Numbered from the stretch's first letter, positions 27,542 to 37,560 are shown. The stretch is 64,000 bases of DNA from Tissierellales bacterium (GCA_028280805.1 JANQLB010000106.1:62001-126000), one strand, 5' to 3'. Program-made: numbers and translations. The notes: a model not told the origin generated them from the letters alone.

Positions 27542-27991
27542 TTATCTGTTTCTTAATTTCCTAAAGAAATTTTTAACTATTTTAGAACAATCCTCTTCAA
27601 GTATTCCAAATTCAACTTTAACTTTATGATTAAACTTTGGGTTTTCTGTTATATTAATAATTGAACCACATGCACCCATTTTAATGTCTCTAGCACCAAT
27701 TACCAGTCTATTAAGCCTAGAATTTATTATTGCACCTGCACACATAGGACATGGTTCTATAGTCACATACATAGTGCAGTCTATTAATCTCCAACCTCCT
27801 AAATTTCTGCTAGCATCTCTAATTGCAATAATCTCTGCATGAGATGTAGGATCTTTACTATTTTCTCTTAGATTATAACCTTTTCCAATGACCTTATTAT
27901 CTTTAACAATAACTGCTCCTATAGGAACTTCATCTAATTGCAATGCTTTATATGCTTCATTTAAAGCTAATTTCATAAAATATTTATCCAT
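27542..27991 (-). CDS. tadA: tRNA adenosine(34) deaminase
   Basis: 149 residues. Zinc ligands H51 and C81/C84 (PCPMCAGAI) and catalytic E53 (HAEIIAI) are present, with GAVIV and GGWRL typical of TadA. It converts A34 of tRNA-Arg(ACG) to inosine and is normally essential. Confidence 0.95.
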   Translation of the reverse strand: MDKYFMKLALNEAYKALQLDEVPIGAVIVKDNKVIGKGYNLRENSKDPTSHAEIIAIRDASRNLGGWRLIDCTMYVTIEPCPMCAGAIINSRLNRLVIGARDIKMGACGSIINITENPKFNHKVKVEFGILEEDCSKIVKNFFRKLRNR

Positions 27992-28284
27992 TTTACCACA
28001 ATCCTTTAGTTATATATGATTAAAGTTAGACTACTTTTATCCGATAGCTTACAATTCTAATACTCCCACTTATATAAGTTATTAATACGTTTGCTATTGA
28101 TTTCTAATTTTATTTTTACAACCATTAACTTAATATAATAAGTTTAACTCAATAATAAATAACTATCAACTATTCCCTAATAAAAAAGCACTCAAACAAT
28201 ATTTCAGATATAATTTAAATTTAAGAGGTCGTACACTCACCAAAGTTTTAACACAATAATCCGAGACTAAAGTTCCGGTTAACG
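27992..28284. other. AT-rich intergenic stretch
   Basis: Upstream region of tadA. I see no gene, clear promoter or structured RNA. Confidence 0.5.
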
Positions 28285-28314
28285 TGAAAAAAGAGATAGC
28301 TTTCGCTATTTCTT
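28285..28314 (-). terminator. GAAA-tetraloop terminator
   Basis: AAGAAATAGC GAAA GCTATCTCTT plus six T on the minus strand. A second hairpin stop lies 100 bases upstream, so it may end another short transcript. Confidence 0.7.
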
Positions 28315-28409
28315 TAAATATTATAGAAGAGTAAAATAAATAAAAATTTCAATTAATTAAAAGAACAGTTGGTTTGCTGAGAAGATTTTAGTAGTATAAT
28401 AGAGCAAAA

Positions 28410-28456
28410 AATAGAATCTCCACCTTGAATTTAATCAATAAACCAAGTTGGAGATT
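28410..28456 (-). terminator. Terminator downstream of opp operon
   Basis: AATCTCCACCTTG / CAAGTTGGAGATT, 13 bases with one mismatch, then TCTATTTTTT on the minus strand. Confidence 0.7.
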
Positions 28457-28538
28457 GTTAAAAAATATAATTTATTCACTATTGTAGTTACTATAGATGT
28501 TTACTTTTTAACATGAAATTATATATCTAGTAAACTGC

Positions 28539-28622
28539 CAACCACTTTCGCCTAATATCTTAGAAGTTGCGTGCGTCTTATAGTATCTTGTACTAGATAG
28601 AGCTATGTCTTCGATGGTTGGG
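28539..28622. other. Unidentified element closed by CCAACCA/TGGTTGG
   Basis: This segment is visibly richer in G+C than the flanks and is bounded by a seven-base inverted repeat. The minus strand also reads as a short open fragment (IEDIALSSTRYYKTHATSKI then LGESGWQFTRY) with a stop near 28513. It could be a structured RNA or gene debris; I cannot decide. Confidence 0.3.
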
Positions 28623-28641
28623 AAATTTCTTTAGCAATAAG

Positions 28642-29019
28642 TTAAATAATTATGCTTATGATAAGGGATATAATAATATATACACCCCCTACAAGTAATA
28701 TATTTACACCTTTACCTTTCATATTATGTTTTACACTCTTTATATCATTATATTTTTTATAATCATTGAATGTTCTTAAATAATTTTCATTATCTTTATC
28801 TTTACAAAACATTCTTTTAGTTAAATATCTAATACTATAAAATATATCAGTCACACCACTTACAATAATTAGCCCTGGAAAGAAGTAAGCAATACCCATG
28901 AAGAAAAATACATTAGATATATTCATCAAACTTGTATCAAAATCATATATTAAATACATTAATAGTAACATTATCGTAACTGATAAAGCTATTGTGAACA
29001 TAAGTCTCTTTAGATTCAT
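28642..29019 (-). CDS. DUF3899-like membrane protein
   Basis: 125 residues with three or four membrane segments (about 7-25, 35-58 and 105-125) and a charged loop KRMFCKDKDNENYLRTFNDY. Its form and position at the end of an oligopeptide ABC operon match DUF3899 proteins. Its start overlaps the oppF stop by one base (TAATG). Function is unknown; a role in the transporter's assembly or regulation is only suggested by position. Confidence 0.75.
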   Translation of the reverse strand: MNLKRLMFTIALSVTIMLLLMYLIYDFDTSLMNISNVFFFMGIAYFFPGLIIVSGVTDIFYSIRYLTKRMFCKDKDNENYLRTFNDYKKYNDIKSVKHNMKGKGVNILLVGGVYIIISLIISIII

Positions 29020-30137
29020 TAATCTTTCAACTCTTTTCTGTATTTTTCCATCTCTTCTGAATTAGCGAGAACAAAATGTCCCTCTTTTATCTCTTGGAAA
29101 ACTGGTTTTTCTTTTGAATAATCATGAGCAGACTGTGCTTCATAAATTCCTCTTTTCCTTTGTTTTTCGTAGTTTGGATCAGGTAATGGAACTGCAGAAA
29201 GCAATGATTTAGTATAAGGATGTAATGGATTTTTAAATAACTCATCAGCTGGTGCAAGCTCAACCATGTTTCCAAAATACATGACTCCCACTCTATCACT
29301 AATATACTTAATTACAGATAAATCATGTGCAATAAAAAGTATAGTTATTCCAAATTTCTTACGTAGTTCATTTAAAAGGTTGATTATCTGAGCCTGAATT
29401 GATACATCTAATGCACTGATTGGCTCATCTGCTATCAAGAAATCTGGATTAATAACTAAAGCTCTTGCAATACCAATTCTCTGACGTTGACCACCACTGA
29501 ATTCATGAGGATATCTATTTGCATGTTCAGGAACTAACCCAACAGTTTCTAAAACTTCATTAACTCGTTTAATAATTACAGCTTCTTTCTTCTCACCTGC
29601 AATTCTCAACCCTTCAGCAATAATCTCTTTAACAGTCATTCTTGGGTTAAGAGATGCGATAGGGTCTTGAAAAATCATCTGCATCTTTTTCATTAACTGA
29701 TAATGAGAATTTTCGTTATCACGCTTTTTTCTTCTTATTTCTTTTCTGTTAAACTTAATAGCTTGTTTTGCATCTAGTTTCTTTATATAATCATTTTCGG
29801 TTCTAAGGATTTTTTTTGCCTTACTGATAGCTTCAACATTTGAACTAATACCTTCTGTTATAGTCTGTCCTAAAAACTTAATTGTTCCATCTGTTGGTTT
29901 GTGAAGCTTTATCAAGGTTCTACCCATAGTCGTTTTTCCACAACCAGATTCACCAACCAGACCGAAAACTTCACCTCTATAAATATCAAAACTTACACCA
30001 TCAATAGCTTTAACTACTAGCTTTCGTTTGCCAAAACCTGATTTAAAGTGTTTTTTAACATTCATAACACTAACTACAGGTACAGCTTCACTCTGTTTTA
30101 TCTCATTTTTATTATAATTATATAAGCTGTTTTCCAT
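29019..30137 (-). CDS. oppF: Oligopeptide ABC transporter ATPase OppF
   Basis: 372 residues. Walker A GESGCGKTT (62-70), Q loop FQDPIASLNPRMT (156-168), signature EFSGGQRQR (212-220) and Walker B FLIADEPISALD (about 233-244), with the HPYTKSLLSAVP tail of peptide ATPases. A Lys/Arg-rich insertion of about 50 residues (roughly 95-148) lies between Walker A and the Q loop. It overlaps oppD by 20 bases, with AAAGGAG before its ATG. Confidence 0.93.
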   Translation of the reverse strand: MENSLYNYNKNEIKQSEAVPVVSVMNVKKHFKSGFGKRKLVVKAIDGVSFDIYRGEVFGLVGESGCGKTTMGRTLIKLHKPTDGTIKFLGQTITEGISSNVEAISKAKKILRTENDYIKKLDAKQAIKFNRKEIRRKKRDNENSHYQLMKKMQMIFQDPIASLNPRMTVKEIIAEGLRIAGEKKEAVIIKRVNEVLETVGLVPEHANRYPHEFSGGQRQRIGIARALVINPDFLIADEPISALDVSIQAQIINLLNELRKKFGITILFIAHDLSVIKYISDRVGVMYFGNMVELAPADELFKNPLHPYTKSLLSAVPLPDPNYEKQRKRGIYEAQSAHDYSKEKPVFQEIKEGHFVLANSEEMEKYRKELKD

Positions 30138-31536
30138 CTGTAATAAGCTCCTTTGTCATTTCTTTCATTCTTTCTATTCTTTCATCAAGCATAAACGGCT
30201 TTTCAATCTTTGGACTGTCTTTATGCAAAAGCCAAGAAGCAGCATAGTGTGTATCAGATATTTTAAACATAGGGGGCTGCTCTTCAAAATCTATTTTCAT
30301 AGCATATTCACTTCTAAGAGCAAATGCATCACCCTTAGGAGGAAATCTCATATCTGGAGGTGTTCCAGGTATTGCTATTAGTTTATCCTTAGAAGTTAAA
30401 TCAGGCATTGAGCCAAGTAATGCCCAAGTATATGGATGTCTTGGGTCGTAGAACACTTCTTCACAAGTACCTATCTCTTGAATCTTACCAGCATACATAA
30501 CGGCTATTCTATCTGCCATATTAGCAACAACACCTAAGTCATGAGTTATAAATATAACTGTTAATCTACGTTCTTCCTTTAAACTGTTTATAAGCTCCAG
30601 TATCTGAGCTTGAATAGTCACGTCTAAAGCTGTTGTTGGTTCGTCACATATTAATATGTCCGGATTAGCTGTCAAAACTATAGCAATAACTATACGCTGA
30701 CGCATACCTCCAGAAAATTGAAATGGATACTGCTTAAACCTTTTTTCAGGCTCTGGGATTCCAACCTCTTGCATAACCTTTATAGCTTGAACTTTGGCTT
30801 GCTTTTTAGTAACTTTTTTGATACGCCTAAGTTCTTCTTTTTTGCTAGATACTTTCTCTTTAACAACCTTTAGGTCAAGACCATCAGCATTTTTACGAAT
30901 GTCTTTTATCTCTTCTAGATATTTAGCCTTTTGCTCTTTGTATTCCTTCATAACTACTTTAGTAGCTTTTTTCTTGGCTTTTTTCATGATTTTTTTAGCT
31001 GTTGGTAGCTCCTTTTTTAATTTTTTAATCTCTTTTTTTAGATCTTTATAGGGTAATTTATTCTTTTTGTTTTCTAGAACCTTCTTTTTTAAAATCCTTA
31101 TATCTCGCTTGATTACAAAATACGCAATTCTTTCTTTGTTGTATAGCTTTGCTATTTTATTCTTAAGATGATGTCCATTTAGTATCAAACTTTCAGTAAT
31201 CTGTTTTCCAATTCTCATTATAGGGTTTAAGCTTGACATAGGATCTTGGTAAATCATTCCTATCTTCCTGCCACGTATTTCATGATACTGATCTTCTGTT
31301 ATCTTTAGAAGATCTTCACCATCATACATGATTTTTCCATTTTCAACTATCTTGTTTCCAGCTAATATTCCCATAATTGCTCGAGCAGTAACGGACTTAC
31401 CTGAGCCGGACTCTCCAACTATTGCTAGTGTTTCACCTTCGTTTAAGTCAAAACTAATGTTTCTTACTGCTTTAACTTGCCCAGTAGGTGTTTTAAATGA
31501 AATAGTTAAATTTTCTACTGTTAATTTCTTATTCAT
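30118..31536 (-). CDS. oppD: Oligopeptide ABC transporter ATPase OppD with helical insertion
   Basis: 472 residues, about 130 longer than usual. Walker A GESGSGKS (41-48), Q loop YQDPMSSLNP (96-105), signature FSGGMRQR (274-281), Walker B ILICDEPTTALD (294-305) and the C-terminal HPYTWALLGSMPDL peptide-family tail are intact. Between the Q loop and the signature lies a very basic, coiled-coil-like insert (about 124-245). It is in frame and flanked by normal sequence, so it is a domain feature and not an error. It overlaps oppC by one base. Confidence 0.93.
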   Translation of the reverse strand: MNKKLTVENLTISFKTPTGQVKAVRNISFDLNEGETLAIVGESGSGKSVTARAIMGILAGNKIVENGKIMYDGEDLLKITEDQYHEIRGRKIGMIYQDPMSSLNPIMRIGKQITESLILNGHHLKNKIAKLYNKERIAYFVIKRDIRILKKKVLENKKNKLPYKDLKKEIKKLKKELPTAKKIMKKAKKKATKVVMKEYKEQKAKYLEEIKDIRKNADGLDLKVVKEKVSSKKEELRRIKKVTKKQAKVQAIKVMQEVGIPEPEKRFKQYPFQFSGGMRQRIVIAIVLTANPDILICDEPTTALDVTIQAQILELINSLKEERRLTVIFITHDLGVVANMADRIAVMYAGKIQEIGTCEEVFYDPRHPYTWALLGSMPDLTSKDKLIAIPGTPPDMRFPPKGDAFALRSEYAMKIDFEEQPPMFKISDTHYAASWLLHKDSPKIEKPFMLDERIERMKEMTKELITDGKQLI

Positions 31537-33431
31537 TAATCCTCAACCCCTCTCAGTGATGGGTTAAATGCATCTCTTAATGCATTTCCAAACATATTAA
31601 ATGTAATCATCAATATTGAAACAACTATAGAAGGAAATACGGTCAAATATGGATGGTTAAATAAAAAATTCCTTCCATCAGATAACAATACACCTATTGA
31701 TACACCAGAAAACGTGAATCCAAAAACGTTGAATGATTGCCCATGTCCAATACCAAATCCCAGAAATGATAAAGCAGCCTCTAAGAATATTACTAAAGGT
31801 ATTGAAAGCACGCTTGCTGTAATGATTGTACCAATACCATTAGGTAAAATGTGCCTGAATATTAAGCGTAAATCTCTAGCACCCATTGTCCTAGATGCAA
31901 GAACATACTCTCTCCGTTTATATCTATAAAACTGCATTCTAGTTACACTGGCAATACCTATCCAACCAGTTATCACCAGTGTTAGTATTAATGTTGTAAT
32001 ACCTGGATCAAATAGAACAACCATTATAGACAAAACAATTAACCATGGAATTCTACTCATAACCTCTGCAAAACGCTGCATTAACATATCAACATTTCCA
32101 CCATAATATCCAGAAACAGCACCATACAGAATACCAATAGTTACATTTATCAAGGTAACTATTGCGCCTATTAAAAGTGATGTTCTCAAACCTACCCAAA
32201 CTAATGAGAATAAATCTCTGCCTGCTAGAGTTGTTCCAAACAAATAGTATGGCAAATCATCATATCCTAGGTACGAAGCATAATCAAGATAGACCTCATA
32301 TGAAGAATAACTTTGCCCACCAACTTTAATTGAATCATTCTTTCTTACAACTTCACGAATTGGAAACCCTTCACTAAAAAACCATCCATCAGGATTATCA
32401 GGATTGGGAATTACCTCTACCTTATCTCCCCACTCTGCTAATAGTTTTTCATATTCAACTGAAGAAAAAGCAGATTCATAAGTTAAATCAAATGCTGATA
32501 AATACTTATTGTATCTAAAGGATGCTAAAATCATTTCACTATTTTGCCTCTGATATAAGCCCTTACCATCAACTATTTTGTATACAGATAACTGGTATCC
32601 TTCATCAAATAAAATAGGTTCATTACTACTATCATCAAATAATGATATGCTAGTAATTGCAGCATAATATCCTTTATTATCTGAGCTATAGCGTATACGT
32701 AGTTTAGATATAACATCAGCATACAAATCTTCATTTAACTCAAATACTTTAACTTGATGCTTACCGGTTTCAGTTATAGTTTCAATAACTGTATAGTCAC
32801 CACCAAAATCTGTTTGTAACAGAACTTCTATTTTACTATTAGAACTACTATCTAATTCAAAAACATCTATTTCAATATAAGCATTGTTAGCTATAGATAA
32901 ATTATAAAATTCATTAGATTCAACAGTCATTGAAGTTGAGTCGTAATTCAATCTTAGAACTGATTGACCATTTAAAATTAATGGTGATTTTTCTAAGCTT
33001 TCTACACGTTTATTTGTAAGAGTATCCATATATAAGGCTTTTTCGTTATATCCCTTAGGTAAATACAATCCCGTTTCTTCATCCTTTTTTGATAAATCAA
33101 CAGCTCTATCTTCTATAAACACAGTACCATCCATAATTCCAAATTTCTCTAATATAGGAACTCTTGGAGGTAAGAAAGAAACCTTTTCATCAATTTTAAT
33201 ATATTCTTTATTTGATATTATAGGCATAAGAATAGAGCATATAATTAAAACTAATAATATTGTTGATGCAATTAAGTTTACTTTATTTTTTCTAAACCTC
33301 ATCCAAACATCTTTCATATAGCCTATTGGCTTACCTTGGATTTTCTGTTCATATAGTTTTTGACCCTTTTGCACAAATTCAAATTTTTGCTTTGGGATAT
33401 CTTTATTTATAATATTTTTTTCATTATACAT
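31536..33431 (-). CDS. oppC: Oligopeptide ABC transporter permease OppC with large outer domain
   Basis: 631 residues against about 300 for classical OppC. After the first membrane helix (about 53-73), some 340 residues form an outer domain before the permease core, which starts near GTTLAGRDLFSLVWVGLRTS and carries the ATPase-contacting loop YVLASRTMGARDLRLIFRHI. Part of the outer domain (about 145-270) is beta-rich with paired Asp/Ser strands, resembling a jelly-roll or lectin-like fold; this is my reading only. It joins oppB and oppD with one-base overlaps. Confidence 0.92.
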   Translation of the reverse strand: MYNEKNIINKDIPKQKFEFVQKGQKLYEQKIQGKPIGYMKDVWMRFRKNKVNLIASTILLVLIICSILMPIISNKEYIKIDEKVSFLPPRVPILEKFGIMDGTVFIEDRAVDLSKKDEETGLYLPKGYNEKALYMDTLTNKRVESLEKSPLILNGQSVLRLNYDSTSMTVESNEFYNLSIANNAYIEIDVFELDSSSNSKIEVLLQTDFGGDYTVIETITETGKHQVKVFELNEDLYADVISKLRIRYSSDNKGYYAAITSISLFDDSSNEPILFDEGYQLSVYKIVDGKGLYQRQNSEMILASFRYNKYLSAFDLTYESAFSSVEYEKLLAEWGDKVEVIPNPDNPDGWFFSEGFPIREVVRKNDSIKVGGQSYSSYEVYLDYASYLGYDDLPYYLFGTTLAGRDLFSLVWVGLRTSLLIGAIVTLINVTIGILYGAVSGYYGGNVDMLMQRFAEVMSRIPWLIVLSIMVVLFDPGITTLILTLVITGWIGIASVTRMQFYRYKRREYVLASRTMGARDLRLIFRHILPNGIGTIITASVLSIPLVIFLEAALSFLGFGIGHGQSFNVFGFTFSGVSIGVLLSDGRNFLFNHPYLTVFPSIVVSILMITFNMFGNALRDAFNPSLRGVED

Positions 33432-34507
33432 TATTTCCTACCCCCCATTCGAATTCTTGGATCAATTATTCCATACGTAACATCAACTATTAATATAGCA
33501 AAAAGTGCAATAGAAGTATAAAAAGCTGATAAACTCAATAGCAGATTATAATCATAAGCATTTCTGGTAAGTGATCTTAAGAATATTTGACCAGTTCCTG
33601 GTATAGAATAGATCCTCTCCATTATAACTGTCCCGCCTAATATTCCAACAAAGGAAAATATTATGGTTGGTACTAATGGTACCATTGAATTTCTCATGGC
33701 ATGTCTAATGACAGCTTGACGTCTGGTTAAACCTTTAGTTCTAGCAAGAAGTAGGAATTCTGAAGTCAACACCTCAGTAAGCTCAGCTCTAGTTATTCTT
33801 GTTAATCCTGCCACTGGACCAAAAGTCAAAGCTAATACGGGTAATATTAGTCCACGAAACCTAAGTGCTGCAACTGCATCTTTTGCAGGAAAGATTGATG
33901 GTAACCATTCCAAATAGTAACCAAATATCATAACAAGCATAATAATAATAACGAAGTTAGGTATGGATATCATTATCATTACAGCTATTGATATAAAATT
34001 GTCAATAATTTTATCCTTATTTAATGCAGCAATTATACCAAGAGTTAAACCTATAGGAATATAGAACAATAGGGCTATAACATTTAAAGCCATAGTTGTA
34101 GGTATTCGTTCTTTTAGTATATCAAAGACAGGTTTTCCTACTGCTACTCTAGTTGAAAGCCCCCAGTCCCATCTCGTAACAATGTTTTTTATCCATTTAA
34201 AATACTGTTCACTTACCGGAACTGGTTCAAAAGCTCGTATAAAATCTCCCTTATCTTCATAATAAGAACTTCTAATTGCTTCTCCTGTTGCTATCTTTTT
34301 TCTGATTTCTTCCATCTCTTTAGCTTCAGTAACTAACCTAAACTCCATATATCCATCATAAACCTGTTTGTTAAAGTACATGCTTTTTTCTTCCTCAGTG
34401 GGAGGTGGATAAGAAGGTGCTAACTTCGTCACAGCAAAGTTTATTGATAAAATAGTAAACAATAAGATAAAAATCCACACTATTCTTATTAATATATATC
34501 TAAACAT
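33431..34507 (-). CDS. oppB: Oligopeptide ABC transporter permease OppB
   Basis: 358 residues. The first helix (about 5-27) is followed by a roughly 90-residue outer segment, then five more helices. LLARTKGLTRRQAVIRHAMRNSMVP is the loop that contacts the ATPases, and RIYSIPGTGQIFLRSL is typical of OppB/DppB. GGAGGCAGG precedes ATG. Confidence 0.95.
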   Translation of the reverse strand: MFRYILIRIVWIFILLFTILSINFAVTKLAPSYPPPTEEEKSMYFNKQVYDGYMEFRLVTEAKEMEEIRKKIATGEAIRSSYYEDKGDFIRAFEPVPVSEQYFKWIKNIVTRWDWGLSTRVAVGKPVFDILKERIPTTMALNVIALLFYIPIGLTLGIIAALNKDKIIDNFISIAVMIMISIPNFVIIIMLVMIFGYYLEWLPSIFPAKDAVAALRFRGLILPVLALTFGPVAGLTRITRAELTEVLTSEFLLLARTKGLTRRQAVIRHAMRNSMVPLVPTIIFSFVGILGGTVIMERIYSIPGTGQIFLRSLTRNAYDYNLLLSLSAFYTSIALFAILIVDVTYGIIDPRIRMGGRK

Positions 34508-34631
34508 TTTACCTGCCTCCTTTCATATAGTGATTAGTGAAAATAAAACAAACCTGCATAATTTTAATGTAGTTTATATAGATTTCTATTTATAAATGCA
34601 TATGGTAAAATTTTATATAGAAAAGTGAATT

Positions 34632-34668
34632 TTTTATAAAAAGGACAGAAGAAATAATTCTGTCCTTT
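34632..34668 (-). terminator. Attenuating hairpin between oppA and oppB
   Basis: Perfect 11-base stem AAAGGACAGAA / TTCTGTCCTTT with a seven-base loop and T-rich end on the minus strand. It probably lets oppA mRNA outnumber the downstream permease genes. Confidence 0.85.
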
Positions 34669-34689
34669 CCATTTTAAACTTCTATATTT

Positions 34690-36984
34690 TTATTGTTCTT
34701 CTTCTTTTACTTCTGCTCCATCAACTATTTCAATTTCACCAGTTAATGCTGAATAAATAGCATCAAATGACCATATTTCTTTAACTAACTCACCTTCCAT
34801 ATTCATGTATAAAACAGTAATCTCTGGTACAGAAGTATCAACACCCCAGTTTATAGTAAATCCACCTCTGTTGTCTGATGAGAAAATGTCTAAGAATCCA
34901 GCTGCATCTAATACTGATCCCCTGATTCCACCAAGTGCAGTATCAAACTCACCAATCATCATGTGATCATAATATATTCCTGGAAAATCTTTTGGCATAA
35001 CATCTACAATAACTTTGATATTGTGTTTTTCACTCATAAATGCTTCTTCCATAGCATCTTTAAGGTAAGATGCCATTAACTCTTGAGTTTCGCTTCCGCT
35101 GAAATAATAAAACTCAATTGTAATCTCATCACCACTATTATAAACACCTTCACCAACTAAAGAATCAAGTGCTTGATCAAAATAAGCTCTTGCAGCGTCT
35201 AAGTTATAACCATGAGTTGAAGGCGAAAGGTCAGAACCTACTGCCATACCTTGTGGAGTATCTCTATAAGGTATACCTGTCTCAGCTTCAACTACATAAG
35301 CATTTGAAAACAAATGCATCTGTGTCTGCGAAGTTTTCATAACTTCTTCAGCAAGTTTCTTTCTGTCTATAGCATGGAAGAGACCCATCTTGAAGTCGTG
35401 ATTTGCTAAAATTGGTTCTGGCTCCCATTGACTTTCTGGGAATTGTTCAATTTGATTCTCTCTTGTACCAAAACCATTAATATTTATTCTGAAAGTTGTT
35501 GCTCCAGGAATTCGTTTTAAACCAGGATGATTCTTATATTCTTCATAATGTGCTGCAGGTAATACAACTGCATCAAGTTTTCCTGCTACAAATTCTTGGA
35601 ATTCCATCTCTGCCTCACTAATAATATATATATTTCTTCCTGTGTAGAAAAATCTATCAGCGTCGTGATATAGGTCATTCTTCTTCATTCTTACAACTTT
35701 ATCACTCTCGTAATAGTCAACATAGTAAGGACCATGATATGCAATTGATTTTTCATCAATGCCATATCTTTCACCTAAAGCTTCATATAGCTCAATGTTA
35801 ATTGGAGTCAAAATATAACTAGCTAAGCCATACTTAACATTCCATTGTGACTGCTCATCAACATAATGAAATTCAATAGTATTGTCATCAATCAATTTGA
35901 TACCTACATCTTCCCACTCAGCTGTTCCGTCAACATACTCCTGAGCGTTAAAAATTTTATGTGTACTTGTACAAAAGTCTCCACCGCCGCTTATAGCTCT
36001 AAACCATTTTTCTGTTAAAGCAATCTTATAAGTCTCATAAAAATCAGTAGCATTAATACTTGTATCTGTTATCATCGATGTATCAGTATTTTCGTTAAAC
36101 TTCCATTCAAGACCATCTCTAATTTTAATTTGCCATTTTCTTGATACTACTTTACCATTTGGTAATTCACGACCTTCTATAGATATTGGATCCTCAGATG
36201 CCATGGATGGCACAAGAGCATATCCACTCTTATCCTCATTAAACTCATATCTATACACAAAGTCATAATAATCATCCATAAGGTCGCCTGTTGTAGCATC
36301 ATCACTTTTCCACTGATTCCATTCTGAAGGATTTTCTCGTTCACCTATTCTATATGTGTACTCACCTGCATTACCTTTTTCCCCATCTTCCATCAATACA
36401 TTACTATCATCAGCAGCCATAGTCGAATACACTACACCAAAACCTAAGATCGGTAAATTAGTCTCACTAGCAAGCTGCATTCTGCTAGAAAAAAGATTAA
36501 ATCCTGCATTTGCGAATAATGGGACACCTCCATGCTGATTATGTAACAGATAGTCTTCAGCAGCTGCCATAAAAGTATGTCTTGTATCAGCTGAAGCAAA
36601 CTTGAAGTTGTAAGTGCCATTTGCTAAAACAGCTTCAACGCTTGTAACTGTTACAACTCTAGTAACTGATAAATCAGTACCTTTTAATTTGTAAGTTAAC
36701 TCATACTCACCTGATTTAAGAGTATCAACTTCGCCTGTAACTTCAATATTAGACGTTGCATCTTTACCATCTGTACCTTTTGCTGATACACCTTCAAGAG
36801 GATCAAACTCTGACAGCTCCTCTATAGAAATGTTATCAGCACCTATAATTGTAGCTTCTTTTTCAGGTGTTTCATCAATTTCTTCCTCGTCTACCGGTTC
36901 AGTGTCATTGCATGCTGTAAATACGCTAATACACATCACTAAAACTAATAAAACTGATAAAATCTTACATAATTTACTTTTCAT
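34690..36984 (-). CDS. oppA: Oligopeptide-binding lipoprotein OppA
   Basis: 764 residues, longer than the usual 540-600. The signal ends in a lipobox (VFTAC, C25). A small Ig-like DUF5011-type domain (about 55-120, ending LSVTRVVTVTS) precedes the SBP family 5 fold (LNPSS-like binding region, YESDKVVRMKKNDLYHDADR near 435, AIDRKKLAEEVM near 550). The extra N-terminal domain probably spans the wall. First gene of the operon, with AGGGGGAAG before ATG. Confidence 0.92.
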   Translation of the reverse strand: MKSKLCKILSVLLVLVMCISVFTACNDTEPVDEEEIDETPEKEATIIGADNISIEELSEFDPLEGVSAKGTDGKDATSNIEVTGEVDTLKSGEYELTYKLKGTDLSVTRVVTVTSVEAVLANGTYNFKFASADTRHTFMAAAEDYLLHNQHGGVPLFANAGFNLFSSRMQLASETNLPILGFGVVYSTMAADDSNVLMEDGEKGNAGEYTYRIGERENPSEWNQWKSDDATTGDLMDDYYDFVYRYEFNEDKSGYALVPSMASEDPISIEGRELPNGKVVSRKWQIKIRDGLEWKFNENTDTSMITDTSINATDFYETYKIALTEKWFRAISGGGDFCTSTHKIFNAQEYVDGTAEWEDVGIKLIDDNTIEFHYVDEQSQWNVKYGLASYILTPINIELYEALGERYGIDEKSIAYHGPYYVDYYESDKVVRMKKNDLYHDADRFFYTGRNIYIISEAEMEFQEFVAGKLDAVVLPAAHYEEYKNHPGLKRIPGATTFRININGFGTRENQIEQFPESQWEPEPILANHDFKMGLFHAIDRKKLAEEVMKTSQTQMHLFSNAYVVEAETGIPYRDTPQGMAVGSDLSPSTHGYNLDAARAYFDQALDSLVGEGVYNSGDEITIEFYYFSGSETQELMASYLKDAMEEAFMSEKHNIKVIVDVMPKDFPGIYYDHMMIGEFDTALGGIRGSVLDAAGFLDIFSSDNRGGFTINWGVDTSVPEITVLYMNMEGELVKEIWSFDAIYSALTGEIEIVDGAEVKEEEQ

Positions 36985-37030
36985 CTATTTACTTCCCCCT
37001 TTTTGTATTATAGTTTGCTGCAAGGGCTAA

Positions 37031-37560
37031 ATATCTTGGTATTACTTAATTTTGTATGAAATTCATGATGAAACCCCTCATTCCTATTACAAAATTTTTA
37101 AAGTTGACATTAGTAACTTTTATTCTCACAACAAGCAGCTTTCATTTACTTCTTTAGAGGTTATCAATAAAATTACCAAACTCTTAGCCACCGAGAGTTC
37201 TAAGTTTGTTAACAATCTTGCTATTTTAACTTGCTTTGATTATTCTTTCTTGGAATACATCATTGATGAAAATTGCAATTACAACCCTAATGCTAAAAAA
37301 TTTAAGAAGTCTAATAATGAAGTTGATTCTACTTATTACTCTAATGTCAATAAATTTAAAATGAAATTTGTTAGAAATCTCGAAAACCTTTATAGTGATA
37401 GAAAGGTTGAAGACTTTCTATACAGAAATACTGACATAGCGGCAGCTTCACCTTCAACCTGACTGCATTTCTAATCAATCGATTATTTCAAGATTTCGTT
37501 CCGCTCACCTTATACCCCTAAAATCTATTGCTATTTTCTATTTTATTGTGCTTGTTGCCG
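37031..37560 (+). pseudogene. Degraded DDE transposase (IS1182-like)
   Basis: A 136-codon open stretch (TTG 37052 to 37462) has no ribosome binding site. Its end LYSDRKVEDFLYRNTDI is continued after a frameshift by LQPDCISNQSIISRFRSAHL (about 37457-37516), the N-terminal R-K-x-E ... P ... I-x-x-FR pattern of IS1182-type transposases. The catalytic domain is absent. The family call is moderate; that the gene is broken is clear. Confidence 0.55.

Noticed and set aside
29087-29299. A 70-codon frame inside oppF on the same strand
   Set aside because: It is out of frame with oppF, whose ATPase motifs and C-terminal tail run through this stretch.
37052-37462. A 136-codon frame as an intact gene
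   Set aside because: It starts at TTG without a ribosome binding site and continues in another frame with transposase-like sequence, so it is a pseudogene.
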